This document shows positions 12,104 to 18,132 of a stretch of 28,189 bases of DNA, piece after piece. The notes beneath the pieces were generated by a model. That model was not told where the DNA came from and searched no databases. It worked only from the letters and a program-made list of their open reading frames with translations. The position numbers and the translations under genes are program-made. Each line of letters begins with the position of its first letter. Positions within the stretch are counted from its first letter, which is position 1. The DNA is from a virus. Location: positions 1 through 28,189 of the IMG/VR virus record IMGVR_UViG_3300007611_000006, one strand, 5' to 3'.

Positions 12104-12933
12104 AACGCGTAGATTTAGAACAAGGTTCAGATCAGTGGTTGGCATGGCGGCGTGACAAAGCCATGGCTAGCGAGACTGCGGCGATCATGGGCATTAGCCC
12201 GTACCAGTCAGCAGAAAAAATCCGCAAGCTAAAACGTGGCATTGATAACACTTATGTCACCAACGCCATGCAGTACGGCACCGATGAAGAACCCAAGGCC
12301 CGCGAGGCATACGAAGAAGCGGTGGGCGAGCCATTTGTGGCCGCATGTTTTGAGGCTGATGGCTACGGCGCCAGCGTTGATGGCATTGATATGTCTGGTG
12401 ACACGCTTTTGGAGATCAAATGCCCCGTTAAGGGTAAAGAGTCTGAGCGCTGGCAGACCGTGGCTGAGGATGGAATCGACGACCACGATTACGTTCAGGT
12501 TCAGCACCAGATGATGGTGACGGGTGCCAAGCAAACCCGGTTTCTGGTTTGGGATGGGTCAGAGTATGTAGTCACCACCGTGCCTGCTAACCCGGAGTTT
12601 TGGGAGAAAATCCACGAGGCATGGGACGCATTCTGGCCGACTGTACAGCAGCGTGATGACGAGGAATGGCAACAAGCAGCCGAAATGTACAGGAAGGCTA
12701 AGCAAATCGCGGAAGAAGCAAACTCCGCACTCGACGAAGCCAAAGCTAACCTGGTGCGATTGACTGGCGGTAGCTACAGCAGCGGCCACGGGGTCGAGGT
12801 TCTGAAGGTTGAGCGCAAAGGGTCTGTTGACTGGAAGAAGGTGCAGAAAGAACACCTGCCTGACGTAGACCTTGAGCCATACCGCAAGGATGGCAGTGAG
12901 TTTTACCAAGTCAAGGAGAGCAAGGATGAATAA
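12100..12933 (+). CDS. YqaJ / lambda-exonuclease-type recombination nuclease
   Basis: 277 residues. 'QWLAWRRDKAMASETAAIMGISPYQSAEKI' is the typical YqaJ start. The PD-(D/E)xK core follows: Asp94 in ASVDGID, Glu105-x-Lys107 in LEIKCP, and Gln136 in VQVQHQMMVTG. A C-terminal helical region (200-240) may add the DNA clamp or partner contact. It resects duplex ends 5' to 3' to give the single strands used by the ERF protein, and the two genes overlap by ATGA. The same operon continues into small genes. Confidence 0.9.
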   Translation: MKRVDLEQGSDQWLAWRRDKAMASETAAIMGISPYQSAEKIRKLKRGIDNTYVTNAMQYGTDEEPKAREAYEEAVGEPFVAACFEADGYGASVDGIDMSGDTLLEIKCPVKGKESERWQTVAEDGIDDHDYVQVQHQMMVTGAKQTRFLVWDGSEYVVTTVPANPEFWEKIHEAWDAFWPTVQQRDDEEWQQAAEMYRKAKQIAEEANSALDEAKANLVRLTGGSYSSGHGVEVLKVERKGSVDWKKVQKEHLPDVDLEPYRKDGSEFYQVKESKDE

Positions 12934-13210
12934 GCACACGCCTGGGCCATGGCTGGCGCAGAAAACAGACGGAGGCTACGTTGTCTGCGAGTTAACAGAG
13001 GGCTGGAGCGTAGTCGCTTTAGAAGAAGGCCCAAACAAATACAGCGCTGAGGCTGACGCTATATTGATTGCTTCCGCTCCGAAAATGGAAGCAAGCCTTA
13101 ATAGAATCCACAGGCTGTCGCTAGAAAACATGGAGCCGGATGACCTGCTGGAGTTAATCAGAATCGAAGCGGTTAATACTTTGCGCGGCGCTAAAGGAGA
13201 TCAGGAATAA
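12926..13210 (+). CDS. Small phage protein with HTPGPW start (94 aa)
   Basis: 94 residues from the ATG at 12926 (AAGGAG upstream), overlapping the nuclease stop by 8 nt. It starts MNKHTPGPW and contains 'GWSVVALEEG…EADAILIASAPKMEASLNRI'. 'KHTPGPW…NARLIAAAPDLLEAL' is a very common small-protein pattern in phages and prophages, usually beside recombination genes. The function is unknown. Here the second half, usually 'AAPELLEAL', reads 'ASAPKMEASL', so it is a typical family member. Confidence 0.75.
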   Translation: MNKHTPGPWLAQKTDGGYVVCELTEGWSVVALEEGPNKYSAEADAILIASAPKMEASLNRIHRLSLENMEPDDLLELIRIEAVNTLRGAKGDQE

Positions 13211-13229
13211 ACACAAGCAACTTTCACTA

Positions 13230-13246
13230 TGCGCAAGTTTTGCGCA
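13230..13246 (+). promoter_or_regulatory. Hairpin just upstream of a ribosome site
   Basis: TGCGCAA-GTT-TTGCGCA is a perfect 7-bp stem with a 3-base loop in the 54-base gap before the gene at 13265, ten bases before its GGAGG. It has no U-tract, so it is more likely a translation-control or processing element, or a small inverted repeat, than a terminator. Confidence 0.35.
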
Positions 13247-13264
13247 GCATTTAGCGGAGGCAAC

Positions 13265-13480
13265 ATGAGCAACGTCACACAATTCCCTGGCAAAGACAGT
13301 GAGTGGGATGTCGTCACTGACATAATCCACGACGGCAAAGTCAAATCAATGGCAATCGCCGTGCGCTACGAGGATGACACGGTTGAGACGATGTGGTTTG
13401 ACGCCACCAAAGCAGACATTGCGTATTTTATTCAGGCATTTCAAAAAGACTTGCACGAGTGGATGGAGGAAATCGAATGA
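13265..13480 (+). CDS. Hypothetical acidic protein (71 aa)
   Basis: 71 residues from the ATG at 13265 with GGAGG four bases upstream; an in-frame ATG at 13229 lies inside the upstream hairpin and lacks a ribosome site. It reads 'MSNVTQFPGKDSEWDVVTDI', then 'IHDGKVKSMAIAVRYEDDTVETMWFDATKADIAYFIQAFQKDL'. The first half looks like a beta sheet and the second like a helix. It is a common shape among small phage proteins, with no function I can assign. Its stop overlaps the next start (ATGA). Confidence 0.62.
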   Translation: MSNVTQFPGKDSEWDVVTDIIHDGKVKSMAIAVRYEDDTVETMWFDATKADIAYFIQAFQKDLHEWMEEIE

Positions 13481-13683
13481 GTCAGAACGAACAGGTGCTG
13501 CAAGCACTACAGCAAGGCCCTGTCACAGCCATGGATGCCATCGAGTTTGGATGTTTCCGTTTGGCAGCTAGGGTAAAAAATTTACGAGAGCAAGGACACA
13601 ACATTCACACAGAATTGTGCGTCAGTAATGACGGCAAGCGGTTTGCGCGGTATACACTGCGCAAGCAATCCAAAGCAGCCTAG
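13477..13683 (+). CDS. Small helix-turn-helix protein (HTH_39-like)
   Basis: 68 residues from the ATG at 13477. 'NEQVLQALQQGPVTAMDAIEFGCFRLAARVKNLREQGHNIHTE' is the pattern of small winged-helix proteins of the HTH_39 type: helix 1 (VLQALQQG), 'TAMDAIEFG', recognition helix 'RLAARVKNLREQG', then a wing with 'FARYTLRKQ'. It probably binds DNA, as a regulator or a replication accessory. It is one candidate to bind the 16-bp palindrome upstream of this operon (inference). Confidence 0.75.
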   Translation: MSQNEQVLQALQQGPVTAMDAIEFGCFRLAARVKNLREQGHNIHTELCVSNDGKRFARYTLRKQSKAA

Positions 13684-13692
13684 GAGATTAAG

Positions 13693-13926
13693 ATGGAAAG
13701 CAAAGACAACAGCGGCGCATTGTTTAAAAATGATCGCAAAGAAAAAGACACCCACCCAGATTATCGTGGCGAAGCCGTAATCAACGGCCACGCTTACTGG
13801 CTGAGTGCTTGGCTAAACGAGAGCAAGAACGGCAAGAAGTACATGGGCCTGAAGATGCAACTAAAAGAAGATGCCCCGCAGGCCCAGCCGGTCAATCAAG
13901 ACCCTGATGACGCACTTCCGTTCTGA
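13693..13926 (+). CDS. Small protein with SSB-like acidic C-terminal tip
   Basis: 77 residues: '[54 protein letters not shown]' forms beta-strand-like segments, then a Pro/Gln linker, ending DPDDALPF. The tail imitates the DDxIPF tip by which bacterial SSB recruits host repair and replication proteins. The body pattern 'GxLFKNxxKxxxxHPDYxGxxxxxGxxYWxSxWxxxxxxGxxYxSLxx' is common in phage recombination operons. Whether it binds ssDNA is not known. No other SSB gene is visible in the window. A modest GAGATTAAG lies upstream of the ATG. Confidence 0.72.
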   Translation: MESKDNSGALFKNDRKEKDTHPDYRGEAVINGHAYWLSAWLNESKNGKKYMGLKMQLKEDAPQAQPVNQDPDDALPF

Positions 13927-13934
13927 GGTAAACA

Positions 13935-14255
13935 ATGTCCACAGATAAATTACTGATGGACGACTACAAACGGCGGATGGGGTTCCCGAACACGACTTAT
14001 TCCAAGGCGGTTCGGGCCATCGCCTCAAAGTTTGGCACGTCGTCGAAGAGAGTAAAGGAAGCGATTGCACGACTATCCCCTGCAGATAGCAGCGATGCGG
14101 TCGACTACAAAATACTTGCCGGGCAATATAAGGGTATGAGAAAGGTGGTAGTTAACATACGGAACGAGGTGGTTACATGGCACACGACAGCGAACGACGA
14201 GGAAATAGAGGGGAAGATACAAAAGCTAAGAGAGCGTCTTATTTCAGACGTGTAA
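13935..14255 (+). CDS. Hypothetical protein (106 aa)
   Basis: 106 residues with TGAGGTAAACA before the ATG. The N-terminal half is basic and helical ('DDYKRRMGFPNTTYSKAVRAIASKFGTSSKRVKEAIARLS') and could be a helix-turn-helix. The C-terminal half is beta then helix ('YKGMRKVVVNIRNEVVTWHTTANDEEIEGKIQKLRERL'). I do not recognise the family. It overlaps the next gene, in another frame, by 79 nt. Confidence 0.6.
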   Translation: MSTDKLLMDDYKRRMGFPNTTYSKAVRAIASKFGTSSKRVKEAIARLSPADSSDAVDYKILAGQYKGMRKVVVNIRNEVVTWHTTANDEEIEGKIQKLRERLISDV

Positions 14256-14419
14256 AAGGGCTGTCCAAGGCGTGGCGCAACGACAGCAGAGACGATGAAG
14301 AGTGGCTGTTGCTGCAAAACTTATGCGAGATGGGGCGCAGCAGGCGCCCCGAGCATATCGAACAAGTAAGCAGCTGGTGGGAGCGTACCCGAAATAAACT
14401 TTTTGGTAAGCCGGAATAA
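14177..14419 (+). CDS. Hypothetical protein (80 aa), last gene of the rightward block
   Basis: 80 residues, basic ('SERRGNRGEDTKAKRASYFRRVKGLSKAWRNDSRDDEEWLLLQNLCEMG', ending 'HIEQVSSWWERTRNKLFGKPE'). GAGGTGGTTAC precedes the ATG, a good ribosome site lying inside the upstream gene. The 79-nt overlap with the previous gene is unusually long, so either the first 25 codons are read in two frames or one start is wrong. No family was recognised. Confidence 0.55.
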   Translation: MAHDSERRGNRGEDTKAKRASYFRRVKGLSKAWRNDSRDDEEWLLLQNLCEMGRSRRPEHIEQVSSWWERTRNKLFGKPE

Positions 14420-14441
14420 AAAAGCCCTGCATAAGCAGGGC
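14418..14441 (-). terminator. Rho-independent terminator for the leftward late block
   Basis: On the minus strand GCCCTGC-TTAT-GCAGGGC (14441-14424) is followed directly by TTTTTT (14423-14418). It has a 7-bp GC-rich perfect stem, a four-base loop and a clean U-tract. It lies 85 bases past the stop of the last leftward gene and touches the end of the rightward block, so it should stop late transcripts before they run antisense through the recombination genes. In the rightward direction there is no U-tract. Confidence 0.85.
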
Positions 14442-14526
14442 AACGGAGGAGAGTTAGTGGCTACTGCCCGCCTTTACTTGGGTAGCCGCCAAGTGGGAAG
14501 CATAAGCGACGGGCTGCTTAGGGGGA

Positions 14527-14646
14527 TTACTTCTTGCCTTTCTTCATGCCGCCTGACTTTGACTTGCTCATCCCAGACTTGCTCGACTTCATACCGCCTG
14601 ACTTCATACCGCCAGACTTGCTACCGTAACCCATACCTTTAGGCAT
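14527..14646 (-). CDS. Tiny low-complexity Gly/Ser/Lys/Met protein (39 aa)
   Basis: 39 residues, MPKGMGYGSKSGGMKSGG onward, made of degenerate 'K-S-G-G-M-K' units and ending MKKGKK. A good AAGGA lies eight bases upstream of the ATG, and the start comes one base after the upstream stop (TGATATG). Similar 'MPKG.GYG..' tiny proteins occur in many marine phages; the function is unknown. The repeats in DNA (acttcataccgcc and similar) may make this gene prone to length change. Confidence 0.6.
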   Translation of the reverse strand: MPKGMGYGSKSGGMKSGGMKSSKSGMSKSKSGGMKKGKK

Positions 14647-14647
14647 A

Positions 14648-15802
14648 TCATTTTCCTTCAAGTTGCTCAGGTGTAAGGACGATTCTACCAACGTCCCCAT
14701 GATTCTCATGATACGTTATCACCTGCGCTTGTCTAGCAGATTTCCACCCGTGGCGACTGGCGTAGGCATCCCTGGCCGACAGTGTGCTGTGCTGCTCTAC
14801 GGTCATTAACTCACTCTCTTTGACGATGTGGTGATGCAGGTGACCAACGTGGCAGTAACTATTTTTAGTGCGCCCAAATACCTCTCGGAACTCAGCGGTG
14901 ATGGCCCGGTCGATCTGGTCTATTTTCTTTAGGTGGCCGTGATGGAAGAACAGCGACGTGCTGCCATGCTCGATGGCATAAAACGGGGCGGGCGACTGGT
15001 CTATAAATAATCGCGGCTGGTTGCGGTATCGGTCAGCAAAAGATTCTCGCAGCCATATCTCGCTCACGGGGTCATGATTTCCGTCAGCCATTACCACGTC
15101 TACCAGCGGGTATTTAGCCAGCAGCATCTCGATGATCTGCCTTGTGACCCTAATTCCCACACGCACCAGCTTGGCAAAGCGCGTGTCAGTATCTAGCTGA
15201 TGGCCGCTTGTTGGCGTCACGCTCTCAATGCCATCGTAGTGCAGGAAATCACCCATCTGTGCGAACACCGCGCGCTGCGCTTTGGGAGCTCGTTCAATAG
15301 CAGCAACAAAATACTTGAGGATCATTTCCTCAGCTAACTTGGTGTCCCAATCTGTGCCTGTCTCCTCTCCCCACGCCAGCATGCCAATGTGGGCATCGGT
15401 CAGGATGAATAGATTAAGAAGTTTATTTTCGGCAACGGAGGGTTTGGGGATTTTAGGGACTGCCGGGATGTCTTCCTTCAGAGCATCTATGGCTTTTTTC
15501 ATTGCCTCGTACTGGGCCTGTTTGTCGCGGTCAGTCTTGTACCACTCTAGCTTTTGCTCGCCGGTTGCAGGATTCCACAATACTGACCGGCCCTTAAATA
15601 TCTCATCATTGCGCTGCTGAAACTGCTGCAAAGCTTGGGCTTTCTGCTCTACGCTAGTGCCTTGCTTAATATGTTTCAGCCTGCGCTGCAGGGTGCGTGA
15701 GTTGATTCCAAGAAAGGCCGCTGCCCCAGCCTGAGTCCCAGTCTGCTCAATAGCAGCTAAAATTTGAGAGTCTGTTACGCCCTTAGGCCCAAACATGCTC
15801 AT
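14648..15802 (-). CDS. Metallophosphoesterase with N-terminal helix-turn-helix
   Basis: 384 residues. Residues 10-46 ('TDSQILAAIEQTGTQAGAAAFLGINSRTLQRRLKHIK') are a Fis-like helix-turn-helix. A charged linker follows, then a calcineurin-like phosphoesterase domain: DAHIG (136-140), GDFLHYDG (184-191), GNHD (241-244), HHGH (287-290) and GHLHHH (320-325), all metal ligands in order. Related phage proteins are often labelled DNA repair exonuclease or phosphoesterase. It probably acts on DNA or RNA, with the HTH guiding it; the substrate is unknown. It lies between the holin and the terminal tiny gene of the leftward late block. Confidence 0.88.
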   Translation of the reverse strand: MSMFGPKGVTDSQILAAIEQTGTQAGAAAFLGINSRTLQRRLKHIKQGTSVEQKAQALQQFQQRNDEIFKGRSVLWNPATGEQKLEWYKTDRDKQAQYEAMKKAIDALKEDIPAVPKIPKPSVAENKLLNLFILTDAHIGMLAWGEETGTDWDTKLAEEMILKYFVAAIERAPKAQRAVFAQMGDFLHYDGIESVTPTSGHQLDTDTRFAKLVRVGIRVTRQIIEMLLAKYPLVDVVMADGNHDPVSEIWLRESFADRYRNQPRLFIDQSPAPFYAIEHGSTSLFFHHGHLKKIDQIDRAITAEFREVFGRTKNSYCHVGHLHHHIVKESELMTVEQHSTLSARDAYASRHGWKSARQAQVITYHENHGDVGRIVLTPEQLEGK

Positions 15803-15804
15803 TT

Positions 15805-16209
15805 TTACCCCTTTTTGCGCACTTCCCTCGCAATTTTTTCACCGCTTCTGCCTAAGACGTACCCGCCAAGGCCGATGCTAAGTAGGCTCCATGCCTGGTC
15901 GGGCATGTCAAACATTACGCTTGTTCCAAGTATCGCGTCTAAGTATGGGGCAATAATATAATTGTTTGCAATCATCACCGCAAACATCAACATAACGATG
16001 GGCCGCCAAGCGCTGGTTATCCAATGCCCTGACTTGGCCTCTGCCACCACCACATCACGCGCCAGCTCGTTTGCGGTTTTCTCGTGCGCCAGCATCGCAA
16101 GACGTAATTCCTGCGCAGCCTGCGCGGCCTGGTCTTTGTCCTCGAAGAATCGACCAAGAACTTTGTCTACGGCTTGGCCCATCCCTGCTGCTAGTAGCTG
16201 CTGTATCAT
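15805..16209 (-). CDS. Holin of the GTA 3-TM type
   Basis: 134 residues. The N-terminal half is a soluble helix ('DKVLGRFFEDKDQAAQAAQELRLAMLAHEKTANELARD'), then 'WITSAWRPIVMLMFAVMIANNYIIAPYLDAI' and 'QAWSLLSIGLGGYVLGRSGEKI', which give two to three membrane segments. The 'W+PxxML' and 'IGLGGYVxGRSGEK' motifs are the signature of the GTA holin 3-TM family. It would permeabilise the inner membrane at lysis. It overlaps the lysozyme stop by ATGA and sits in a compact lysis region. Confidence 0.88.
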   Translation of the reverse strand: MIQQLLAAGMGQAVDKVLGRFFEDKDQAAQAAQELRLAMLAHEKTANELARDVVVAEAKSGHWITSAWRPIVMLMFAVMIANNYIIAPYLDAILGTSVMFDMPDQAWSLLSIGLGGYVLGRSGEKIAREVRKKG

Positions 16210-16625
16210 GACGCGCTCCGTATCATTTCCGATACTTCATGAGCCCGCTCTGGTGTCTGCTCTGCCCAAGAAGAATCCATAGCCTCGTCGGCGGCTTTAT
16301 CAAAGTCACGCTCGCGCAGTGCGGCCCACATTTTGGTGAAGTTCATCACGCCGTTATGGCCTAGCTGAAAAGCCATGTTAACCAAAGCTTCTTTTACTGA
16401 GTCAGGAAACCCCGTAAAGCCCTGTTCATGGCGCAAACCATTAACCACGCGTGCAATGTCAGCATCAAGCAAAAACATAGCCTCGTCTTCTGTAATGCCG
16501 CCACCACGGCGCTTGTCAATCAGTCGCCCAACGCCAATGGTCAAGTAGCCAAGGTGATCTTCGTAGGCGTGCAGGACACAGCCCTCGTTCTTTAATAGCT
16601 GGTCGCGGATAGTGTTTAGGTTCAT
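16206..16625 (-). CDS. T4-type lysozyme (endolysin, GH24)
   Basis: 139 residues. The catalytic triad is in the classic spacing: Glu14 in LLKNEGC, Asp23 in AYEDHLGY, Thr29 in LTIGVG (E-8-D-5-T). 'DIARVVNGL…FPDSVKEALVNMAFQLGHNGVMNF-TKMWAALRERDFDKAADEAMDSSWAEQTPERAHEVSEMIRS' is the normal C-terminal part. No signal peptide or SAR anchor is visible, so export should depend on the holin. It hydrolyses peptidoglycan beta-1,4 bonds. It overlaps the upstream gene by ATGA and the holin downstream. Confidence 0.94.
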   Translation of the reverse strand: MNLNTIRDQLLKNEGCVLHAYEDHLGYLTIGVGRLIDKRRGGGITEDEAMFLLDADIARVVNGLRHEQGFTGFPDSVKEALVNMAFQLGHNGVMNFTKMWAALRERDFDKAADEAMDSSWAEQTPERAHEVSEMIRSAS

Positions 16626-17338
16626 GTGTCTTCCTCTAGTAATACAGCCCCGATGTATACCGAAAGCTCGTTTGAGTTGCTGCTCGACTTGGCTTCAATA
16701 GTAAAGTCAGTCTTGGGTGGCACCCGAAACGGCACGGTCACGTCAAAGCGAATGTCTTGTTGAAACGTAGACTCCCAAAAATGCAAAGTACGCCCGTTGC
16801 TGCTGACTTGGCACGCGCGGCTAAACAAAAACTTGTTTCCGTTTACAGTGCCAGACGTAAAGTTAGCCGTAGAAACATACAGCGAGTGGTTGGCGCGGGT
16901 TGTGTACACAATGCCCTGGCTGCTGCCCAGTGTTTCCTCAATGTAGGCATACGTTGTGCCGTCATTGGTAACGCTGATGTCCCCAGCATTCTCTCCAGCC
17001 AGTATCACGGCGTTGTTAATCCGAAAGAACGGAATGTTGCTGGTTACTGCGGTCGTTCCGTCTAGCGTAACAATGTCGTCTATAGGCTCGTAGCTGGCGT
17101 CTAAGCCCTGCAAAAGCACGGGCATGGTGTCACTAGCGCTGGTCGAAGAAAGGCTCATGGTGAGCGGCTGAGTAGGGAATGTGTAAATGCCCCCGCCGTT
17201 GTTCCACACCGTCTCGTAGGCAGTCTCGATGTTACGGTTAAACCCAAACAACTGAACCTGCTGCGCTCCTGCTATGCGGCGGTGCGCAATCTCAAGCATC
17301 GCATCCGGCGATGTTATGTCGTGCTTAAAGTAACCCAT
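16622..17338 (-). CDS. Putative virion structural protein
   Basis: 238 residues. 'EIAHRRIAGAQQVQLFGFNRNIETAYETVWNNGGGIYTFPTQPLTMSLSSTSASDTMPVLLQGLDASYEPI', followed by beta-rich repeats and 'HFWESTFQQDIRFDVTVPFRVPPKTDFTIEAKSSSN', is a protein type I recall from marine podo- and myoviruses, where it is called a virion structural protein. Composition (Ser/Thr/Asn, beta-strand rich, no Cys pairs) fits a tail or capsid decoration protein. It is located between two lysis genes. The family is not formally named, so the product is an inference. Confidence 0.65.
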   Translation of the reverse strand: MGYFKHDITSPDAMLEIAHRRIAGAQQVQLFGFNRNIETAYETVWNNGGGIYTFPTQPLTMSLSSTSASDTMPVLLQGLDASYEPIDDIVTLDGTTAVTSNIPFFRINNAVILAGENAGDISVTNDGTTYAYIEETLGSSQGIVYTTRANHSLYVSTANFTSGTVNGNKFLFSRACQVSSNGRTLHFWESTFQQDIRFDVTVPFRVPPKTDFTIEAKSSSNSNELSVYIGAVLLEEDT

Positions 17339-17341
17339 AGT

Positions 17342-17545
17342 TTATGTCCGTTCGCAGGCAGGGCTAATTGTGACGTGGTATAGCCTGTCTTGAATGCGGG
17401 CCTTAAACTCAGCCGGCTCTGCCCCAGCCGACTCAGGCTCAACGTCGCAGATGTTAACGACGGTCATGGTTTGCGTTTCAAAAGACGTGCAACGAGCCTC
17501 GCCTGTAGTGCAGGTTAGCAGCGCTGCAAGTACGATAATGTTCAT
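17342..17545 (-). CDS. Small exported Cys-containing protein (67 aa)
   Basis: 67 residues. The N-terminus MNIIVLAALLTCTTGEARC looks like a short signal peptide with cleavage near Ala17. Cysteines at about 12, 19, 33 and 64 would let the mature part form a disulphide in the periplasm. It overlaps the XhlA-like gene (ATGA) and precedes the virion-like and lysozyme genes. It could be a spanin-type or other lysis accessory, but there is no lipobox (LLTC is a poor match) and no known family was recognised. Confidence 0.55.
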   Translation of the reverse strand: MNIIVLAALLTCTTGEARCTSFETQTMTVVNICDVEPESAGAEPAEFKARIQDRLYHVTISPACERT

Positions 17546-17757
17546 CCCGCAATTTTATGCTTGAGCATGTTCCAGAGGCCCAGCAAACCTGTCCAGATAA
17601 AACTGACTGTAACGAAAATACCAAGAACAATACCACGCCATGACGTGACTGCTTTTTTAATGTCCTTTAAGTCTTGGCGCATTTCCTGTAGCTGTTTGCT
17701 TAGCTGCTCGTGCTGAGTTTCTAGCACCGCTATGCGCTCCTGTTCGTTCTTAGTCAT
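17542..17757 (-). CDS. XhlA-like membrane protein (lysis accessory)
   Basis: 71 residues: a coiled coil ('ERIAVLETQHEQLSKQLQEMRQDLKDIKKAV', residues 7-37) followed by one membrane span ('GIVLGIFVTVSFIWTGLLGLW', 42-62) and a short basic tail. This is the layout of hemolysin XhlA-type phage proteins that work with holin and endolysin. It is the first gene of the lysis region in transcription order. It might act as the inner-membrane part of a spanin pair with the exported protein encoded next (inference). Confidence 0.7.
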   Translation of the reverse strand: MTKNEQERIAVLETQHEQLSKQLQEMRQDLKDIKKAVTSWRGIVLGIFVTVSFIWTGLLGLWNMLKHKIAG

Positions 17758-17764
17758 GATGCAC

Positions 17765-17914
17765 CTACTTTTTCTTTGCCGTCTTGGCAGACTTTTTAAA
17801 ATCTTTAGCCGTGGGGCGACCTGCCTCGCCTTTGCGTTTCATTCGTTCGCCCGACCCTGCTGCAATGCGTTTTTGTTTAGCATTAATGTTGGCATACAAA
17901 CCTTTGCTAGCCAT
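17765..17914 (-). CDS. Small basic protein of the KGLYANINAK type (49 aa)
   Basis: 49 residues from the ATG at 17914 (GGAGAAAAGTA upstream). It begins MASKGLYANINAKQKRIAAG and continues 'SGERMKRKGEAGRPTAKDFKKSAKTAKKK'. 'KGLYANIxAKRKRIxxGSGExMRKPGxxGAPTxxxFxxSAKTAK' is a very widespread tiny phage protein family in marine viromes (from memory); no function is known. Its charge suggests a nucleic-acid or virion-interior role. It ends seven bases before the XhlA-like gene. Confidence 0.75.
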   Translation of the reverse strand: MASKGLYANINAKQKRIAAGSGERMKRKGEAGRPTAKDFKKSAKTAKKK

Positions 17915-18017
17915 TACTTTTCTCCTAGTTTAGTCGGCAATGTAATCTTTGTAGTAAACCCAGTTTGCTGTGGCATTTCACAAATTGCCTGTCACAAATT
18001 AGACAGTGTTTGGTGGC

Positions 18018-18104
18018 CTACACCTGTAACAAAACCGTGACGTTAACAACAACGTCTCCGACATCGGAGAACGCTGCAGCGAAAAATGGAGACGAGCTGA
18101 ACAT
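18018..18104 (-). pseudogene. Short ORF (28 aa), possible remnant of a structural gene
   Basis: MFSSSPFFAAAFSDVGD followed by VVVNVTVLLQV and a TAG. AGAGG lies eight bases upstream of the ATG. The 'SPFaaAFSDvG…VxVTV' start is like the N-terminus of small virion proteins of marine phages ('GPFGSAPFAdxG…VTV'). Shortly after the stop, another frame reads VTGVGHQTLSNL and a third frame holds MPQQTGFTTKITLPTKLGEK up to the next gene at 17914. This looks like a truncated or multiply frameshifted gene, but it could be a genuine microprotein. The 17915-18132 gap contains no other gene I can support. Confidence 0.35.
18055..18070. repeat. Short inverted repeat in the 17915-18132 gap
   Basis: TCTCCGA-CA-TCGGAGA is a perfect 7-bp inverted repeat with a two-base centre, inside the 28-aa ORF. 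No U-tract follows on either strand, so it is not an obvious terminator; it could be an operator or a remnant of a recombination site. Confidence 0.3.
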
Positions 18105-18132
18105 TTATTTGCCTCTGTGCTTTTTTAAAACA

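Noticed and set aside
14457-14642. Rightward GTG ORF with GGAGGAG upstream, antisense to the tiny Gly/Ser/Lys gene
   Set aside because: The ribosome-like site is good, but most of the ORF is only the complement of the repetitive leftward gene and gives a Cys/Thr/Ser-rich low-complexity product.
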